A stretch of 64,000 bases of DNA from positions 1-64,000 of the forward strand of contig NZ_LFLZ01000045.1 in assembly GCF_001189845.1 (NCBI RefSeq), read 5' to 3'. Within the stretch, counting starts at the first letter, position 1, and every line of letters starts with the position of its first letter. The position numbers and the translations under genes were made by a program. Below the pieces are notes generated by a model. The model was not told the origin of the DNA, did no database searches, and saw only the letters and a list, made by a program, of their open reading frames with translations. Below are positions 55,709 through 64,000 of this stretch, one piece after another. This DNA comes from Bradyrhizobium tropiciagri. GTDB lineage: Bacteria > Pseudomonadota > Alphaproteobacteria > Rhizobiales > Xanthobacteraceae.

Positions 55709-56491
55709 ATGCCGTCCGAACTTCGCTCGCCCCGTCTCGCCGTCCTGATCGACGCCGACAATGCATCCGCAAAGATCGCCGATGGATTGTTCGAGGAGAT
55801 CGCCAAGATCGGCGAGGCCAGCGTGCGCCGCATCTATGGCGACTTCTCCAATCCGAGGTCGAAGGGCTGGGCCGACATCCTGTCGAAGCACGCCATCATC
55901 CCGCAGCAGCAATTCGCCTATACGACCGGCAAGAATGCCTCCGACATCACGCTCGTGATCGACGCGATGGACCTGCTGCACAGCGGCCGGTTCGATGGCT
56001 TCTGCCTGGTGTCGTCGGACAGCGATTTCACCCGGCTTGCCGCCCGTATCCGCGAGCACGGCATCGACGTGTTCGGGTTCGGCGAGCAGAAGACGCCGGA
56101 AAGTTTCCGGCAGGCCTGCCGCCGGTTCGTCTACACCGAGAATTTGCGTGGCGGCGTGGTGAGCAACCAGGACTCGGCCGCGCGGGCCCAGCCGTTGCAG
56201 CCGCCCGAGGCAGCGACGCCGATCATCAAGAAGGTGCTCGGCCAGATCGCCAGTGAAGACGGCTGGGTGACGCTTGGCGAGGTCGGACGCCAGCTCGCCA
56301 ATGTCGCGTCGGATTTCGATCAACGGACTTACGGCTTCCGCACCCTGGGCGAACTGGTGCGCAGGACAAACGCCTTCGAGATCGATCACCCCAAGGGCGG
56401 CGCGATGCGGATCCGCATCAAGCCCGCGGCTGCGCCGCCTCAAAGACGGCGAGCGCCAAGACGGCGAGCCGATCAGAAACCGCTGGAATGA
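55709..56491 (+). CDS. NYN-domain putative ribonuclease with LOTUS (OST-HTH) domain
   Basis: A 260-residue protein. The PIN-like NYN nuclease domain occupies about residues 8-140 with acidic metal-binding positions in 'LAVLIDADNASAK', 'DITLVIDAMDLLHSG' and 'LVSSDSDFTRLAARIREHG'. A C-terminal OST-HTH/LOTUS domain follows ('IIKKVLGQIASEDGWVTLGEVGRQL...YGFRTLGELVRRTNAFEI') and a basic tail ('PPQRRRAPRRRADQK'). The pairing suggests RNA binding and cleavage; in bacteria these LabA/YajQ-like proteins are mostly uncharacterised. A terminator follows at 56549. Confidence 0.85.
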   Translation: MPSELRSPRLAVLIDADNASAKIADGLFEEIAKIGEASVRRIYGDFSNPRSKGWADILSKHAIIPQQQFAYTTGKNASDITLVIDAMDLLHSGRFDGFCLVSSDSDFTRLAARIREHGIDVFGFGEQKTPESFRQACRRFVYTENLRGGVVSNQDSAARAQPLQPPEAATPIIKKVLGQIASEDGWVTLGEVGRQLANVASDFDQRTYGFRTLGELVRRTNAFEIDHPKGGAMRIRIKPAAAPPQRRRAPRRRADQKPLE

Positions 56492-56548
56492 AAAGCGCGC
56501 GCCGCGGGGTCGATCTGAACATCTTCCGAATCTGAACCAATGATGAAT

Positions 56549-56586
56549 GCCGCTTCGGAGGCTATCCGGAGCGGCTTCTTCATTTG
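56549..56586 (+). terminator. Rho-independent terminator after the NYN gene
   Basis: GCCGCTTCGGA (56549-56559) pairs with TCCGGAGCGGC (56565-56575) with one wobble, followed by TTCTTCATTT. Confidence 0.75.
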
Positions 56587-56704
56587 TGCTGGAACTGGAG
56601 CGAGTTGCGCGGGAACTGGAATTTGCGCGCAAGTTGCCGCGCTGGAACTGGAACGTCTCATTCGCTCCGATGTTGAGATGCGTCGATCAAATCGGAGGAG
56701 GAGA

Positions 56705-57097
56705 ATGATGAACAAGCGTTTTGCCGTTTCCCTTGTCGTTGCTGCGTCGCTGCTCGCGTCCGGTTCGGCCTTCGCGCAGTCCACGACTGCTGCGGGCGCC
56801 GCGAATGGTGCGCGGGCCGGCGGCGAGATTGCGGGCCCGGTCGGCGAGATCGTCGGCGGCACGGTCGGTGCTGCGGTCGGCGCCGGTCTCGAGATTCCGA
56901 ATGCGGTGATCACCTCGATCCCGCGCGGCGAGCCGTCGGTCGTGGTGCGCGAGCGCGTCGTGGTCGGCGAGCCGCTGCCCGACACCGTCGTGCTGCGCCC
57001 GGTGCCGCGCTACACCGAGTATCGCTATGCGGTCGTCAATGATCGCCGTGTGATCGTGGACGCGCGCACCCACCGGATCGTCAAGATCATCGACTGA
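56705..57097 (+). CDS. DUF1236-type exported protein
   Basis: A 130-residue protein with a signal peptide ('MMNKRFAVSLVVAASLLASGSAFAQ'), a glycine-rich stretch with GG-zipper-like repeats ('GGEIAGPVGEIVGGTVGAAVGAGLEI') and a C-terminal domain 'YRYAVVNDRRVIVDARTHRIVKIID', the DUF1236 signature common in Bradyrhizobium. GGAGGAGGAGA precedes the ATG. The Gly-zipper part could associate with the outer membrane. Function unknown. Confidence 0.8.
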   Translation: MMNKRFAVSLVVAASLLASGSAFAQSTTAAGAANGARAGGEIAGPVGEIVGGTVGAAVGAGLEIPNAVITSIPRGEPSVVVRERVVVGEPLPDTVVLRPVPRYTEYRYAVVNDRRVIVDARTHRIVKIID

Positions 57098-57293
57098 TCG
57101 CGCCTGGCTTCATCTGACTGCGGACATCCTCGCGGGCACATCGCCCGCGGGGATTTTCTTGGCCCCATGAATACTGGCATGGCACAGGCTCGGTTTTTTC
57201 ATGAAGCGACCGGTTGGCCTGACCGCCTGATCCCCTAGACTGCCCCCAACGAGCGGACGCGGCCAGCGTCGGCCAAGAGCAGGGGATGGAAAC

Positions 57294-58355
57294 ATGGGTC
57301 GGAAGATCGCGATCGTCGGCGCGGGTGCGGTCGGCGGCTATGTCGGCGCGCATATGGCGCAGGCGGGTGAGGACGTCACCTTCATCGATCCCTGGCCCGA
57401 GCATGTCGAGCATATGCGCAAGCACGGACTGCGCGTCACGCATGCGATGGATGTTGCCGAGTTCTCGGTGCCGGTACGTGCGCTGCACGTCACCGACGCG
57501 CAGCAACTGGCCAAGGAAAAGCCGGTCGACATCGCCTTCATTTGCATGAAGTCCTACGACACGGCCTGGGCCACCATGCTGATCCGGCAATACCTGGCGG
57601 CGGACGGCTACGTCGTGTCGCTGCAGAACTGCATGAACGAGGAGACCATCGCCAGCGTCGTCGGCTGGGGCAAGACGCTCGGTTGCATCGCGAGCAGCAT
57701 CACCGTCAATCTGCCCGAGCCCGGCCATATCCACCGCGGTGCCGGCAAGGGTGGCGCAGCGCATACCGTGTTTCGCGCCGGCGAGGTGCATGGCCGCATC
57801 ACCGCGCGGGCGGAGGAGGTCTGCCGGCTGGTCGGCTATTCCGACAGCGCCAAGGTCACCTCCAATCTCTGGGGCGAGCGCTGGTCCAAGCTCGTCGCCA
57901 ACGTGATGGGCAACGGGCTGTCGGCCTGCACTGGTCTGGCGGGCAGCGAGGTGCTGCAAAGCGAACCGCTGCGCCGCTTCTCGACCCGGCTCGGCAGCGA
58001 AGCGATCCGCGTCGGCCAGGCACACGGCTATCAGCTGGAGGAGATCCTGCACCTCCCGCCCGAGACCATCGCCCGCGCCGGCGAGGGCGACGAAGCCGCG
58101 ATGCGCGCCTGCGACGAGCAGCGCTTCAAGGATGCAAAGCGCACCTCGTCCGCACAGCGCCCCTCGATGGGCCAGGACATGCAGAAGGGCCGCCGCACCG
58201 AGATCGAATTCCTCAACGGCTTTGTGGTGCGCGAGGGCGAGAAGCTCGGCCTCGCCTGCAACGCCAATGCAGCGCTGACCGACATCGTCAAGCGCGTCGA
58301 ACGCGGCGAGCTGAATCCGGATCCAAGGCATATCACGGAGCTAAGGATGAATTGA
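57294..58355 (+). CDS. Ketopantoate reductase (PanE/ApbA) family protein
   Basis: A 353-residue NADPH-dependent reductase of the 2-dehydropantoate 2-reductase family. N-terminal Rossmann motif 'IAIVGAGAVGGYVGAHMAQAGEDVTFID'; conserved 'DIAFICMKSYDT', 'VVSLQNCMNEE'; the substrate Lys is probably in 'NLWGERWSKLVANVMGNGLSACTG', and 'RPSMGQDMQKGRRTEIEFLNGFVV' is the usual C-terminal signature. It is longer than housekeeping PanE and stands near the TPP/TctC cluster, so it may act on another 2-oxo acid. Confidence 0.85.
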   Translation: MGRKIAIVGAGAVGGYVGAHMAQAGEDVTFIDPWPEHVEHMRKHGLRVTHAMDVAEFSVPVRALHVTDAQQLAKEKPVDIAFICMKSYDTAWATMLIRQYLAADGYVVSLQNCMNEETIASVVGWGKTLGCIASSITVNLPEPGHIHRGAGKGGAAHTVFRAGEVHGRITARAEEVCRLVGYSDSAKVTSNLWGERWSKLVANVMGNGLSACTGLAGSEVLQSEPLRRFSTRLGSEAIRVGQAHGYQLEEILHLPPETIARAGEGDEAAMRACDEQRFKDAKRTSSAQRPSMGQDMQKGRRTEIEFLNGFVVREGEKLGLACNANAALTDIVKRVERGELNPDPRHITELRMN

Positions 58356-58412
58356 GCCGAGTTCCGGCTATGATCAGTCGGCCCGAGGCGCCATCGTCGA
58401 CGGCGCGCACGA

Positions 58413-59629
58413 TCATTTGATGCCGTACATGGCCTCCATGTAGTCTGCCACGCTTGGCTTGATCGCCGACGCGGCTGCGATATCGGCCTCGCTGCCTGCA
58501 ACATCTCCCTTTTGCCGTTTGGCCATTGCGCGTCCGTAGAGCGAGTTTGGCTGTCGCCTTGCGTCGATCTGCACCGCAGCGTCAAAGGCTTCAATGGCCT
58601 GATCCGGCGCGCCCTTCTTGAGGTAGACGAGGCCGCGAGACTCCAGAATGTTGGGGTCGTGAGGTCGAATTCGCAATGCTTGGTCGCAATCGACCAGCGC
58701 GCCATCGAACACACCCCAAAGGGCTTTGAACTCACAGCGCCTGCGCAGCCTATCCGCGTTGCCGAGCTCAAGCGTCAAGGCCAGGCCAAGATCATCGACG
58801 GCGCGTTTGTAGTCTCGTTTGCCGGCGTAAGCATCGGCTCGACGCGAGAAGGCTGTCGCATTGGTGGGACCGAAGTCGAGTTGAAGCGCCCTGTCATAGT
58901 CGGCTTCGGCGCGACCACGATCGCGGCTGAGATCGAATATCCGGCCCCTCATCACGTATCCGATTGAGCACTCGGGATCCAGCCTGACCGATTGATCCAG
59001 ATCCAAGATTGCGCGGCGGTAGTCGCGCTTGCTCATATACGCCACGCTGCGGACAAAGTACGCGCGGGCGTGTTGGGAGTGAGCTTGATGGCCTTGCTGG
59101 TGTCCGCGATGACGCGATCATACTCGGTCATTCGCGCAAGAATCTCAGCGCGGATAAGGAAGACAATCGAAGAGCTAGGAGCAAGGACTATCGCACGATC
59201 ATAGTCCTTGAGGGCCCTGTCGAGCTCGTTAGCTTGCGCGTAAGCCGCGGCGCGATTTATCCGCAGGGGAAGGTTGTCCGGGTCGAGCTCGATAGCTTGG
59301 CTCCAAAGCTCGATGGCTCGTTCGCGCGCGCCCAAGGCCTTTGCAGAGTCTGCAGCTCTGACAAGCGGGATGGCCTCGTTCTTCGGCGCTTTGGCTGAAG
59401 GGCCGATCGCGGACGGTGAAACGTTGTGTTGGCAGGCTGAACCGATCGGCCCCGGCGGTCGTCCCTCGGCCGGCGCGGGCGTCGCTGCTCCTCCCCAGAA
59501 GACCAGTGTGAGCAGTGCGAAAGCCAAATGCTGGAGGATGGACGCGCGGCACAAGCGGCGACGCTGTGGGCATTTGAATCGAGGCGCGATCGAGACGAGG
59601 ACTGTCCTGCAATTTCGAGGCAACCACAT
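58413..59629 (-). CDS. TPR-repeat protein, split by a one-base deletion
   Basis: A 405-residue TPR protein when repaired. A signal or anchor ('ILQHLAFALLTLVFWGGAATPAPAEG') is followed by a run of TPR units: 'ERAIELWSQAIELDPDNLPLRINRAAAY', 'LDRALKDYDRAIVLAPSSSIVFLIRAEI', 'YRRAILDLDQSVRLDPECSIGYVMRG' and four more, then 'YMEAMYGIK'. The first frame ends after 'LTPNTPAR'; the second resumes 'YFVRSVAYMSKRDYRRAIL'. One G added near 59064 (GCGCG to GCGGCG) joins them within a TPR. No partner gene suggests a target; these repeats mediate protein contacts. Confidence 0.75.
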
Positions 59630-59786
59630 TCCGCAATTTCTTTTAGTTGTATCGAATCGACACTAGCACACGTTGTTGTCGCGCAAATGAACAGCCAGTA
59701 CTGCAAATGCGGCGTTCTACCGCATGTCGGATTTTGCGGGTTAGCGGTTGCGCCGCTGGCTTCTCCGCAGATTGATTTCTGCGGCC

Positions 59787-60389
59787 CTACAGCAGCTGCC
59801 GCACCCCCATCCCGTGCATGAACCGCTCGCGGATCTGGACGGGGTCGCGGCGGGTGGTGCCGGTGCCGGGCTTGTCGTCGATGCGGACGCCGATCAGGGT
59901 CGGGCCTGCGGTCTGTGTCGACTGCTCGATCAGTCGCTCGAAATCGTCCTCGTCGGCGGCCCAGGAGCTATTGGCGAGGCCGCTGGCGATTGCGACCTGG
60001 ACGATGTCGGTGTGACCGGCGGCCGGGGTCGGCTGGCTGCCGGTGATCTGGTAGATGCCGTTGTCCATCACCACCATCGTCAGGTTCTTCGGCGCCAGCG
60101 TCGCGATGGTCGAGAGGCAGCCGAGCTGCATCAGCAGCGAGCCGTCGCCTTCGAGCGCGAACACGCGGCGCTTCGGCTGCGCCAACGCGACGCCGAGTGC
60201 GATCGGAAACGCCAGGCCCATGCTGCCCAGCATGTAGAAATTCTCCGGGCGATGGCCGGCGGCCCAGAGATCGAAATTGGTGTTGCCGATGCCGCCGATC
60301 ACGGCCTCGTCCTTCAATTTGCTGACGAGGCGCTGCGTCAAATCGAAGCGGTTCATCACCTTGGTGTTGCGCGCGGGCGTGCTGGTCAT
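59787..60389 (-). CDS. TPP-dependent decarboxylase, C-terminal (beta) subunit
   Basis: A 200-residue ThDP-binding subunit of the sulfopyruvate/phosphonopyruvate decarboxylase type. The cofactor motif is 'ALEGDGSLLMQLGCLSTIATLAPKNLTMVVMDNGIYQITG' and 'GGIGNTNFDLWAAGHRPENFYMLGSMGLAFPIALGVAL' is typical of the family. With the upstream alpha subunit it would form a heteromeric enzyme decarboxylating a 2-oxo acid with an anionic group. ATG 60389 is chosen; a GTG at 60401 overlapping the alpha stop is the alternative. Confidence 0.85.
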   Translation of the reverse strand: MTSTPARNTKVMNRFDLTQRLVSKLKDEAVIGGIGNTNFDLWAAGHRPENFYMLGSMGLAFPIALGVALAQPKRRVFALEGDGSLLMQLGCLSTIATLAPKNLTMVVMDNGIYQITGSQPTPAAGHTDIVQVAIASGLANSSWAADEDDFERLIEQSTQTAGPTLIGVRIDDKPGTGTTRRDPVQIRERFMHGMGVRQLL

Positions 60390-60397
60390 GGCCGATC

Positions 60398-60949
60398 TCA
60401 CTTGTCGAAGGTCTTGCCGCCGGTCAAAAGCGGCGAGAGGATCAGCGCCACCGGCGCCTGGGTGGTGACGGCCTGCTTGATCGAGCGGTCGGCGATGAAT
60501 TCGAGCTCGTCGAGCCTTGTGATAGTGTGGTGCTCCATCGCCAGCGAGTCCAGCACCGGGCGCATGGTGCGGCAGACCAGCGCCTGGCCGTAGTTGAACT
60601 CGCCGAGCGTGCCGCGCTCGGAGACGAACATGATCAGCGGGATCTGGTAGGGCACCGCGAGCGAGGCCAGCACGTTGGCGAGCGTGGCAAAGCCCGAGGT
60701 CTGCATCAGCACCGCGCCGCGCATGCCGGCCATCCAGGCGCCGGAGATGATGCCGACGGCTTCTTCCTCGCGCGCGGTTGGAAATGTCGTGAAATAGGGA
60801 TCGGCGTGCAGGTCCTTGATCAGCGTGGTCAGCACCCGGTCGGGCACATAGGGCACGAGCTTGATCTCGTTCCGCTTCAGGGTCTGCAGCACGATGCCGT
60901 GCCAGGTGGTCGCCGTCTTCTGGGACGAGGCTTGTTCCGCGGCCGCCAT
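60398..60949 (-). CDS. TPP-dependent decarboxylase, N-terminal (alpha) subunit
   Basis: A 183-residue pyrimidine-binding subunit, ComD-like. The catalytic Glu is in 'TAREEEAVGIISGAWMAGMRGAVLMQTSGFATLANVLASL'. It begins 'MAAAEQASSQKTATTWHGIVLQTLKRNEI'. AGGGAGAACAGG precedes the ATG at 60949. The split into two small subunits is as in sulfopyruvate decarboxylase (ComDE), but the substrate is unknown. Next to it, divergent, is a TctC-type binding protein. Confidence 0.85.
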   Translation of the reverse strand: MAAAEQASSQKTATTWHGIVLQTLKRNEIKLVPYVPDRVLTTLIKDLHADPYFTTFPTAREEEAVGIISGAWMAGMRGAVLMQTSGFATLANVLASLAVPYQIPLIMFVSERGTLGEFNYGQALVCRTMRPVLDSLAMEHHTITRLDELEFIADRSIKQAVTTQAPVALILSPLLTGGKTFDK

Positions 60950-61136
60950 CCTGTTCTCCCTGCTCGTGCGACGCTGATGTTCGCTTGCGGATCGAAACTT
61001 GACGCGGTGCCTGTGATTGTCAACATGCCGCGGCCGCAACGCGATCTGCGCAATTCGGCCATCGCTGTGCCGAACCGGCGTGCGATACAGACGGTAACGA
61101 CAAAGGGACGGAACGATCAAGGGACGGGAGGCGTCG

Positions 61137-62102
61137 ATGGCCGGATGGGTCTGGCGGACCGCCATTGCGGCAGCGGCCATGGTTGCGGCCGGGCTCGCAT
61201 CCGCGCAGCCATATCCTGCCAAAGCCGTTCACATCCTCGTTCCGTATCCGCCCGGCGGCGGCGTCGACGTGCTGACGCGGACGCTGGCCGAAGTGGTGTC
61301 GAAATCCTGGACGCAATCGATCGTGGTCGAGAACCGGCCCGGCGCCGGCGGGGTGATCGCCTCGCAGGCGATCGCAAGCTCCGCGCCCGATGGCTACAAT
61401 CTGATCATGGTGGCGAGCGGCCATGCCACCAATCCGTTCCTCTATCCAAAGCTGCCCTACGACACGTTCAAGGATTTCTCGCCGATCTCGCTGTTGGCGT
61501 CGTCGCCGAACGTGCTGCTGGTGCGCGCGGACTCGCCGTTCAAGTCGGTCGGCGACGTCATCGCGGCTGCGAACGCCAAGCAGGGCAGCCTGTCGTTTGC
61601 GCATGCGGGCAACGGCACCTCGACCCATCTCGCCGGCGAGCTGCTCAACAGCCTTGCAAAAATCGATCTCAACGGGATTCCCTACAAGGGCGGCGCGCCT
61701 GCGATCAATGATCTGCTCGGTGGACAAATTCCGATGTCGTTCAACAACGGGCCGGAATCGGTCGGGCAGTTGCAGGCCGGCACGGTCCGCGCGCTGGCGG
61801 TGACGACGGCCTCGCGCGCGCCGTTCCTGCCTGATGTGCCCAGCATGTCGGAGACCATCCCCGGCTACGACACCGAGGTGTGGTGGGGGCTGCTCGGGCC
61901 CGGCAACATGCCGCCCGATCTCGTCGCGAAGATCTCGCATGATTTCGTCGCGGCGGTGAACACCGATGCCGTGAAGGAGCGGCTCGGCAAGCTCGGCGCG
62001 ATCCCGATCAGCTCGACCCCGGACCAATTCGCGGCCAAGATCAAGGCCGACTACGACAAATGGGGGCCGATCATCAAGGCCGCCGGCATGAAGGCGGAAT
62101 AG
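61137..62102 (+). CDS. Tripartite tricarboxylate transporter binding protein (TctC/Bug family)
   Basis: A 321-residue periplasmic solute-binding protein. Signal peptide 'RTAIAAAAMVAAGLASAQ'; then the family pattern 'YPAKAVHILVPYPPGGGVDVLTRTLAEVVS', 'VVENRPGAGGVIASQAIASSAPDGYNLIM', 'DFSPISLLASSPNVLLV', 'LNGIPYKGGAPAINDLLGGQIPMSFNNGPE'. GGGAGG lies six bases before the ATG. No TctA/TctB permease is nearby, as is usual for Bug proteins. Ligands are carboxylates, often aromatic or dicarboxylic. The stop is directly before the amidohydrolase start. Confidence 0.92.
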   Translation: MAGWVWRTAIAAAAMVAAGLASAQPYPAKAVHILVPYPPGGGVDVLTRTLAEVVSKSWTQSIVVENRPGAGGVIASQAIASSAPDGYNLIMVASGHATNPFLYPKLPYDTFKDFSPISLLASSPNVLLVRADSPFKSVGDVIAAANAKQGSLSFAHAGNGTSTHLAGELLNSLAKIDLNGIPYKGGAPAINDLLGGQIPMSFNNGPESVGQLQAGTVRALAVTTASRAPFLPDVPSMSETIPGYDTEVWWGLLGPGNMPPDLVAKISHDFVAAVNTDAVKERLGKLGAIPISSTPDQFAAKIKADYDKWGPIIKAAGMKAE

Positions 62103-62104
62103 CG

Positions 62105-63001
62105 ATGGCCGCATCAGAGATCCCCGCCTGCCTGCCGCCGCGACCCGTCACGCCGCCGCGCGAGAAGCTGCCGGCGAAGGCCTGCGACACGCATGCGCAT
62201 GTGTTCGGCCCGGCCGACCGCTTCCCCTATGCCAATGATCGCAGCTACACGCCGCCGGACGCGCCGCTTGCGAACTACCTCGGCATGCTCGACGCGCTTG
62301 GATTTGCCCGCGGCGTGCTGGTGCAGGGCAGTGCGCATGGTCGCGACAATTCGGCGATGCTGGATGCGTTGCAGCGCGAGCCCGCGCGGTTGCGTGGCGT
62401 TGCGGTGGCCGACGCCGACGTGGCGGCGGGCATGCTGCGGCAATGGCATGTGCTCGGCGTGCGCGCGTTGCGCTTCAACCATTTCTTCCGCGGCGGCCAG
62501 TTGCACTATCGCGGCGGCATTCCGCTCGGCGTCGCCGAGACCCATGCGGCCGTGATGGCCGAGCTCGGCTGGCATTTGCAGCTCTGGATCGACGTCAAGG
62601 ATCTGCCCGGGGCGATCCCGACGCTGAAGGCGCTCGGGCTGCCGGTGGTGGTCGATCACATGGGCCGCACCGATGCTTCCGCCGGCATCAACACCGCGGG
62701 CTTCCAGAGCCTGCTGCGCGCGATCGATGAAGGGTGGTGCTGGGCCAAACTGTCAGGCGCCCATCGCCTCAGCCAGCGGGCGCCGGATTATCCAGATGCG
62801 CGGCCGTTCCACGAGGCGCTGGTCTCGACCAATCCTGAAAGGCTGGTGTGGGGCGGCGACTGGCCGCATCCGCGGGTCGAGGGCGAGATGCCCGATGCGG
62901 GCCATCTGCTGACGCTGTTCCAGCAATGGACGCCGGATGCCGCGACCCGGCACCGCGTCCTCGTCGACAATCCCGCAAGACTCTATGGCTTCCCCAACTG
63001 A
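62105..63001 (+). CDS. Amidohydrolase-family hydrolase (2-pyrone-4,6-dicarboxylate lactonase-like)
   Basis: A 298-residue TIM-barrel of the Amidohydro_2/LigI group. 'ACDTHAHVFGPADRFPYANDRSYTPPDAPLANYLGMLDALGFARGVLVQ' is very close to the LigI N-terminal pattern (HxH), with 'VVVDHMGRTDA' and 'LVWGGDWPHPRVEG' (catalytic Asp) further on. LigI-type enzymes open lactones without a metal. The ATG is two bases after the TctC stop, so they are cotranscribed; the transporter's substrate and this enzyme's substrate are probably related. Confidence 0.88.
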   Translation: MAASEIPACLPPRPVTPPREKLPAKACDTHAHVFGPADRFPYANDRSYTPPDAPLANYLGMLDALGFARGVLVQGSAHGRDNSAMLDALQREPARLRGVAVADADVAAGMLRQWHVLGVRALRFNHFFRGGQLHYRGGIPLGVAETHAAVMAELGWHLQLWIDVKDLPGAIPTLKALGLPVVVDHMGRTDASAGINTAGFQSLLRAIDEGWCWAKLSGAHRLSQRAPDYPDARPFHEALVSTNPERLVWGGDWPHPRVEGEMPDAGHLLTLFQQWTPDAATRHRVLVDNPARLYGFPN

Positions 63002-63016
63002 AAGCTGCCCGAAGAC

Positions 63017-64000
63017 ATGACCGTCAACAACAAGCGTGTGTTCTACGTCAAATACCTCGCCCACGAGATCTATGTCGATATCCTGAAAAAGCGGCCGGAT
63101 GTCCGGCTCGATCGTCTGGAGAACGAGACGCCGGAGCCAGTGTTCGCGCCCGTGCTGGCAGATGCGCATGCCTATCAGATCGGCGCGGCGCGCGATGAGC
63201 TGGCGCCGCATTTCCATGCCCATGCCGAGCTGTTGAAGCGCGCACCGAACCTCCTGATCGTCTCCTCGAACGGCGCCGGCTTCGATCCCGTCGACGTCGA
63301 GGCCTGCACCGCGGCGGGCGTGCTGGTCGTCAACCAGTCCGGCGGCAACGCCAATTCGGTCGCCGAGCATGCGCTCGGCATGATGCTGACGCTGTCGAAA
63401 CGCATCATCCAGTCCGACCGCCGGCTGCGGCGCGAGGCCAATGTCAACCGCAACGATCTGATCGGCAACGAGCTGAAGGAGAAGACCGTCGGCATCGTCG
63501 GCCTCGGCAATGTCGGCCGCCGCATCGCCGAGCTGTGCAAGGGCCTCCTGCACATGAAGGTGATCGCCTACGATCCGTATCTTTCGGCGGATGAGATGGC
63601 GAAGCGAGGCGGGGAGAAGGTCGAGCTCGACGATCTCTTGCGCCGCGCGGACTTCGTCTCGATCTCCTGTCCGCTGGACAGCAAGAGCCGGGGCATGATC
63701 GGCGCGCGCGAATTCGCGCTGATGCAGCCGCATGCCTATTTCGTCACGACCGCGCGCGGCTTCATCCATGACGAGAAGGCGCTTGAGGAGGCGCTGCGTG
63801 AAAAACGTATCGCCGGCGCCGGCCTCGACGTCTGGGCCAAGGAGCCGCCGCCGCCGGATCATCCGCTCTTGCAGTTCGACAATGTGCTGGCGAGCCCGCA
63901 CACCGCCGGCGTCACCCGCGAGGCGCGCATCAACATGGGCCGGATCGCCGCCGAGCAGATCCTCGACGCCCTCGACGCAAGCGCCCGCCGCGCATCATCA
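63017..64000 (+). CDS. D-2-hydroxyacid dehydrogenase, cut by the window end
   Basis: The first 328 codons of an NAD-dependent D-isomer hydroxyacid dehydrogenase. It starts 'MTVNNKRVFYVKYLAHEIY'; the NAD motif is 'KTVGIVGLGNVGRRIAELCKG' and the catalytic residues are Arg in 'YFVTTARGFIHDEKAL', Glu in 'GLDVWAKEPPPPDHPLL' and His in 'VLASPHTAGVTREA'. It is 15 bases after the amidohydrolase and belongs to the same operon. Substrates may be a hydroxyacid linked to the lactonase step or the TPP decarboxylase. The end lies beyond this window. Confidence 0.9.
   Translation, partial: MTVNNKRVFYVKYLAHEIYVDILKKRPDVRLDRLENETPEPVFAPVLADAHAYQIGAARDELAPHFHAHAELLKRAPNLLIVSSNGAGFDPVDVEACTAAGVLVVNQSGGNANSVAEHALGMMLTLSKRIIQSDRRLRREANVNRNDLIGNELKEKTVGIVGLGNVGRRIAELCKGLLHMKVIAYDPYLSADEMAKRGGEKVELDDLLRRADFVSISCPLDSKSRGMIGAREFALMQPHAYFVTTARGFIHDEKALEEALREKRIAGAGLDVWAKEPPPPDHPLLQFDNVLASPHTAGVTREARINMGRIAAEQILDALDASARRASS

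Overview
The window is high-GC alphaproteobacterial chromosome and looks like Bradyrhizobium or a very close relative. The evidence is the gene orders feuP-feuQ...cycHJKL-degP-RR-HK-glnE and fdsGBA-fdhD-fdsD, together with many short interspersed intergenic repeats of the type I know from Bradyrhizobium genomes. I see no tRNA, rRNA, CRISPR array, insertion sequence or prophage.

Layout. 0-3.4 kb: a VanZ-like gene and the feuP/feuQ two-component pair, bracketed by two inverted copies of one repeat. 3.6-16.7 kb: a conserved unknown, cytochrome c maturation genes cycH-J-K-L, a DegP-type periplasmic protease, a second two-component pair and glnE. 16.8-24 kb: the NAD-dependent formate dehydrogenase operon fdsG-B-A-fdhD-fdsD (minus strand) with a divergent LysR regulator. 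24-31.6 kb: glucan synthesis opgG-opgH, a large PleC-like sensor kinase and a CDF metal exporter. 32-38 kb: small envelope genes, a quinone oxidoreductase and a nitronate-monooxygenase-like enzyme among repeats and one gene remnant. 38-42 kb: a CBS-domain protein, two oxalate/formate antiporters and a previously easy-to-miss 47-residue ORF. 42-48.6 kb: mixed accessory genes. 48.8-55 kb: oxalate catabolism frc and oxc, their GntR/FCD regulator, and a divergent ADP-forming acyl-CoA synthetase. 55-64 kb: NYN/LOTUS protein, PanE-like reductase, TPR protein, and a probable catabolic cluster (two-subunit TPP decarboxylase, TctC-type binding protein, amidohydrolase, D-2-hydroxyacid dehydrogenase cut by the window end).

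How it fits together. Oxalate would enter through the OxlT-like carriers, be activated by Frc, decarboxylated by Oxc to formyl-CoA, and the released formate oxidised by the Fds dehydrogenase to CO2 and NADH. The main discovery is a shared 17-bp operator, TGGYAT-N5-ATRCCA, in front of six transcription units: the CBS protein, both antiporters, the 47-aa protein, gntR-oxc-frc and the acyl-CoA synthetase. In several of them it lies exactly between the -35 and -10 boxes. This predicts one GntR-controlled oxalate regulon spread over 15 kb, including two proteins (CBS and the 47-mer) with no known role in oxalate use.

Caution on sequence quality: five otherwise normal genes (feuP, fdhD, fdsA, the quinone oxidoreductase, the TPR gene) are each split by loss of a single base, each explicable as GG read as G. 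I treat these as probable consensus errors and annotate full-length genes.
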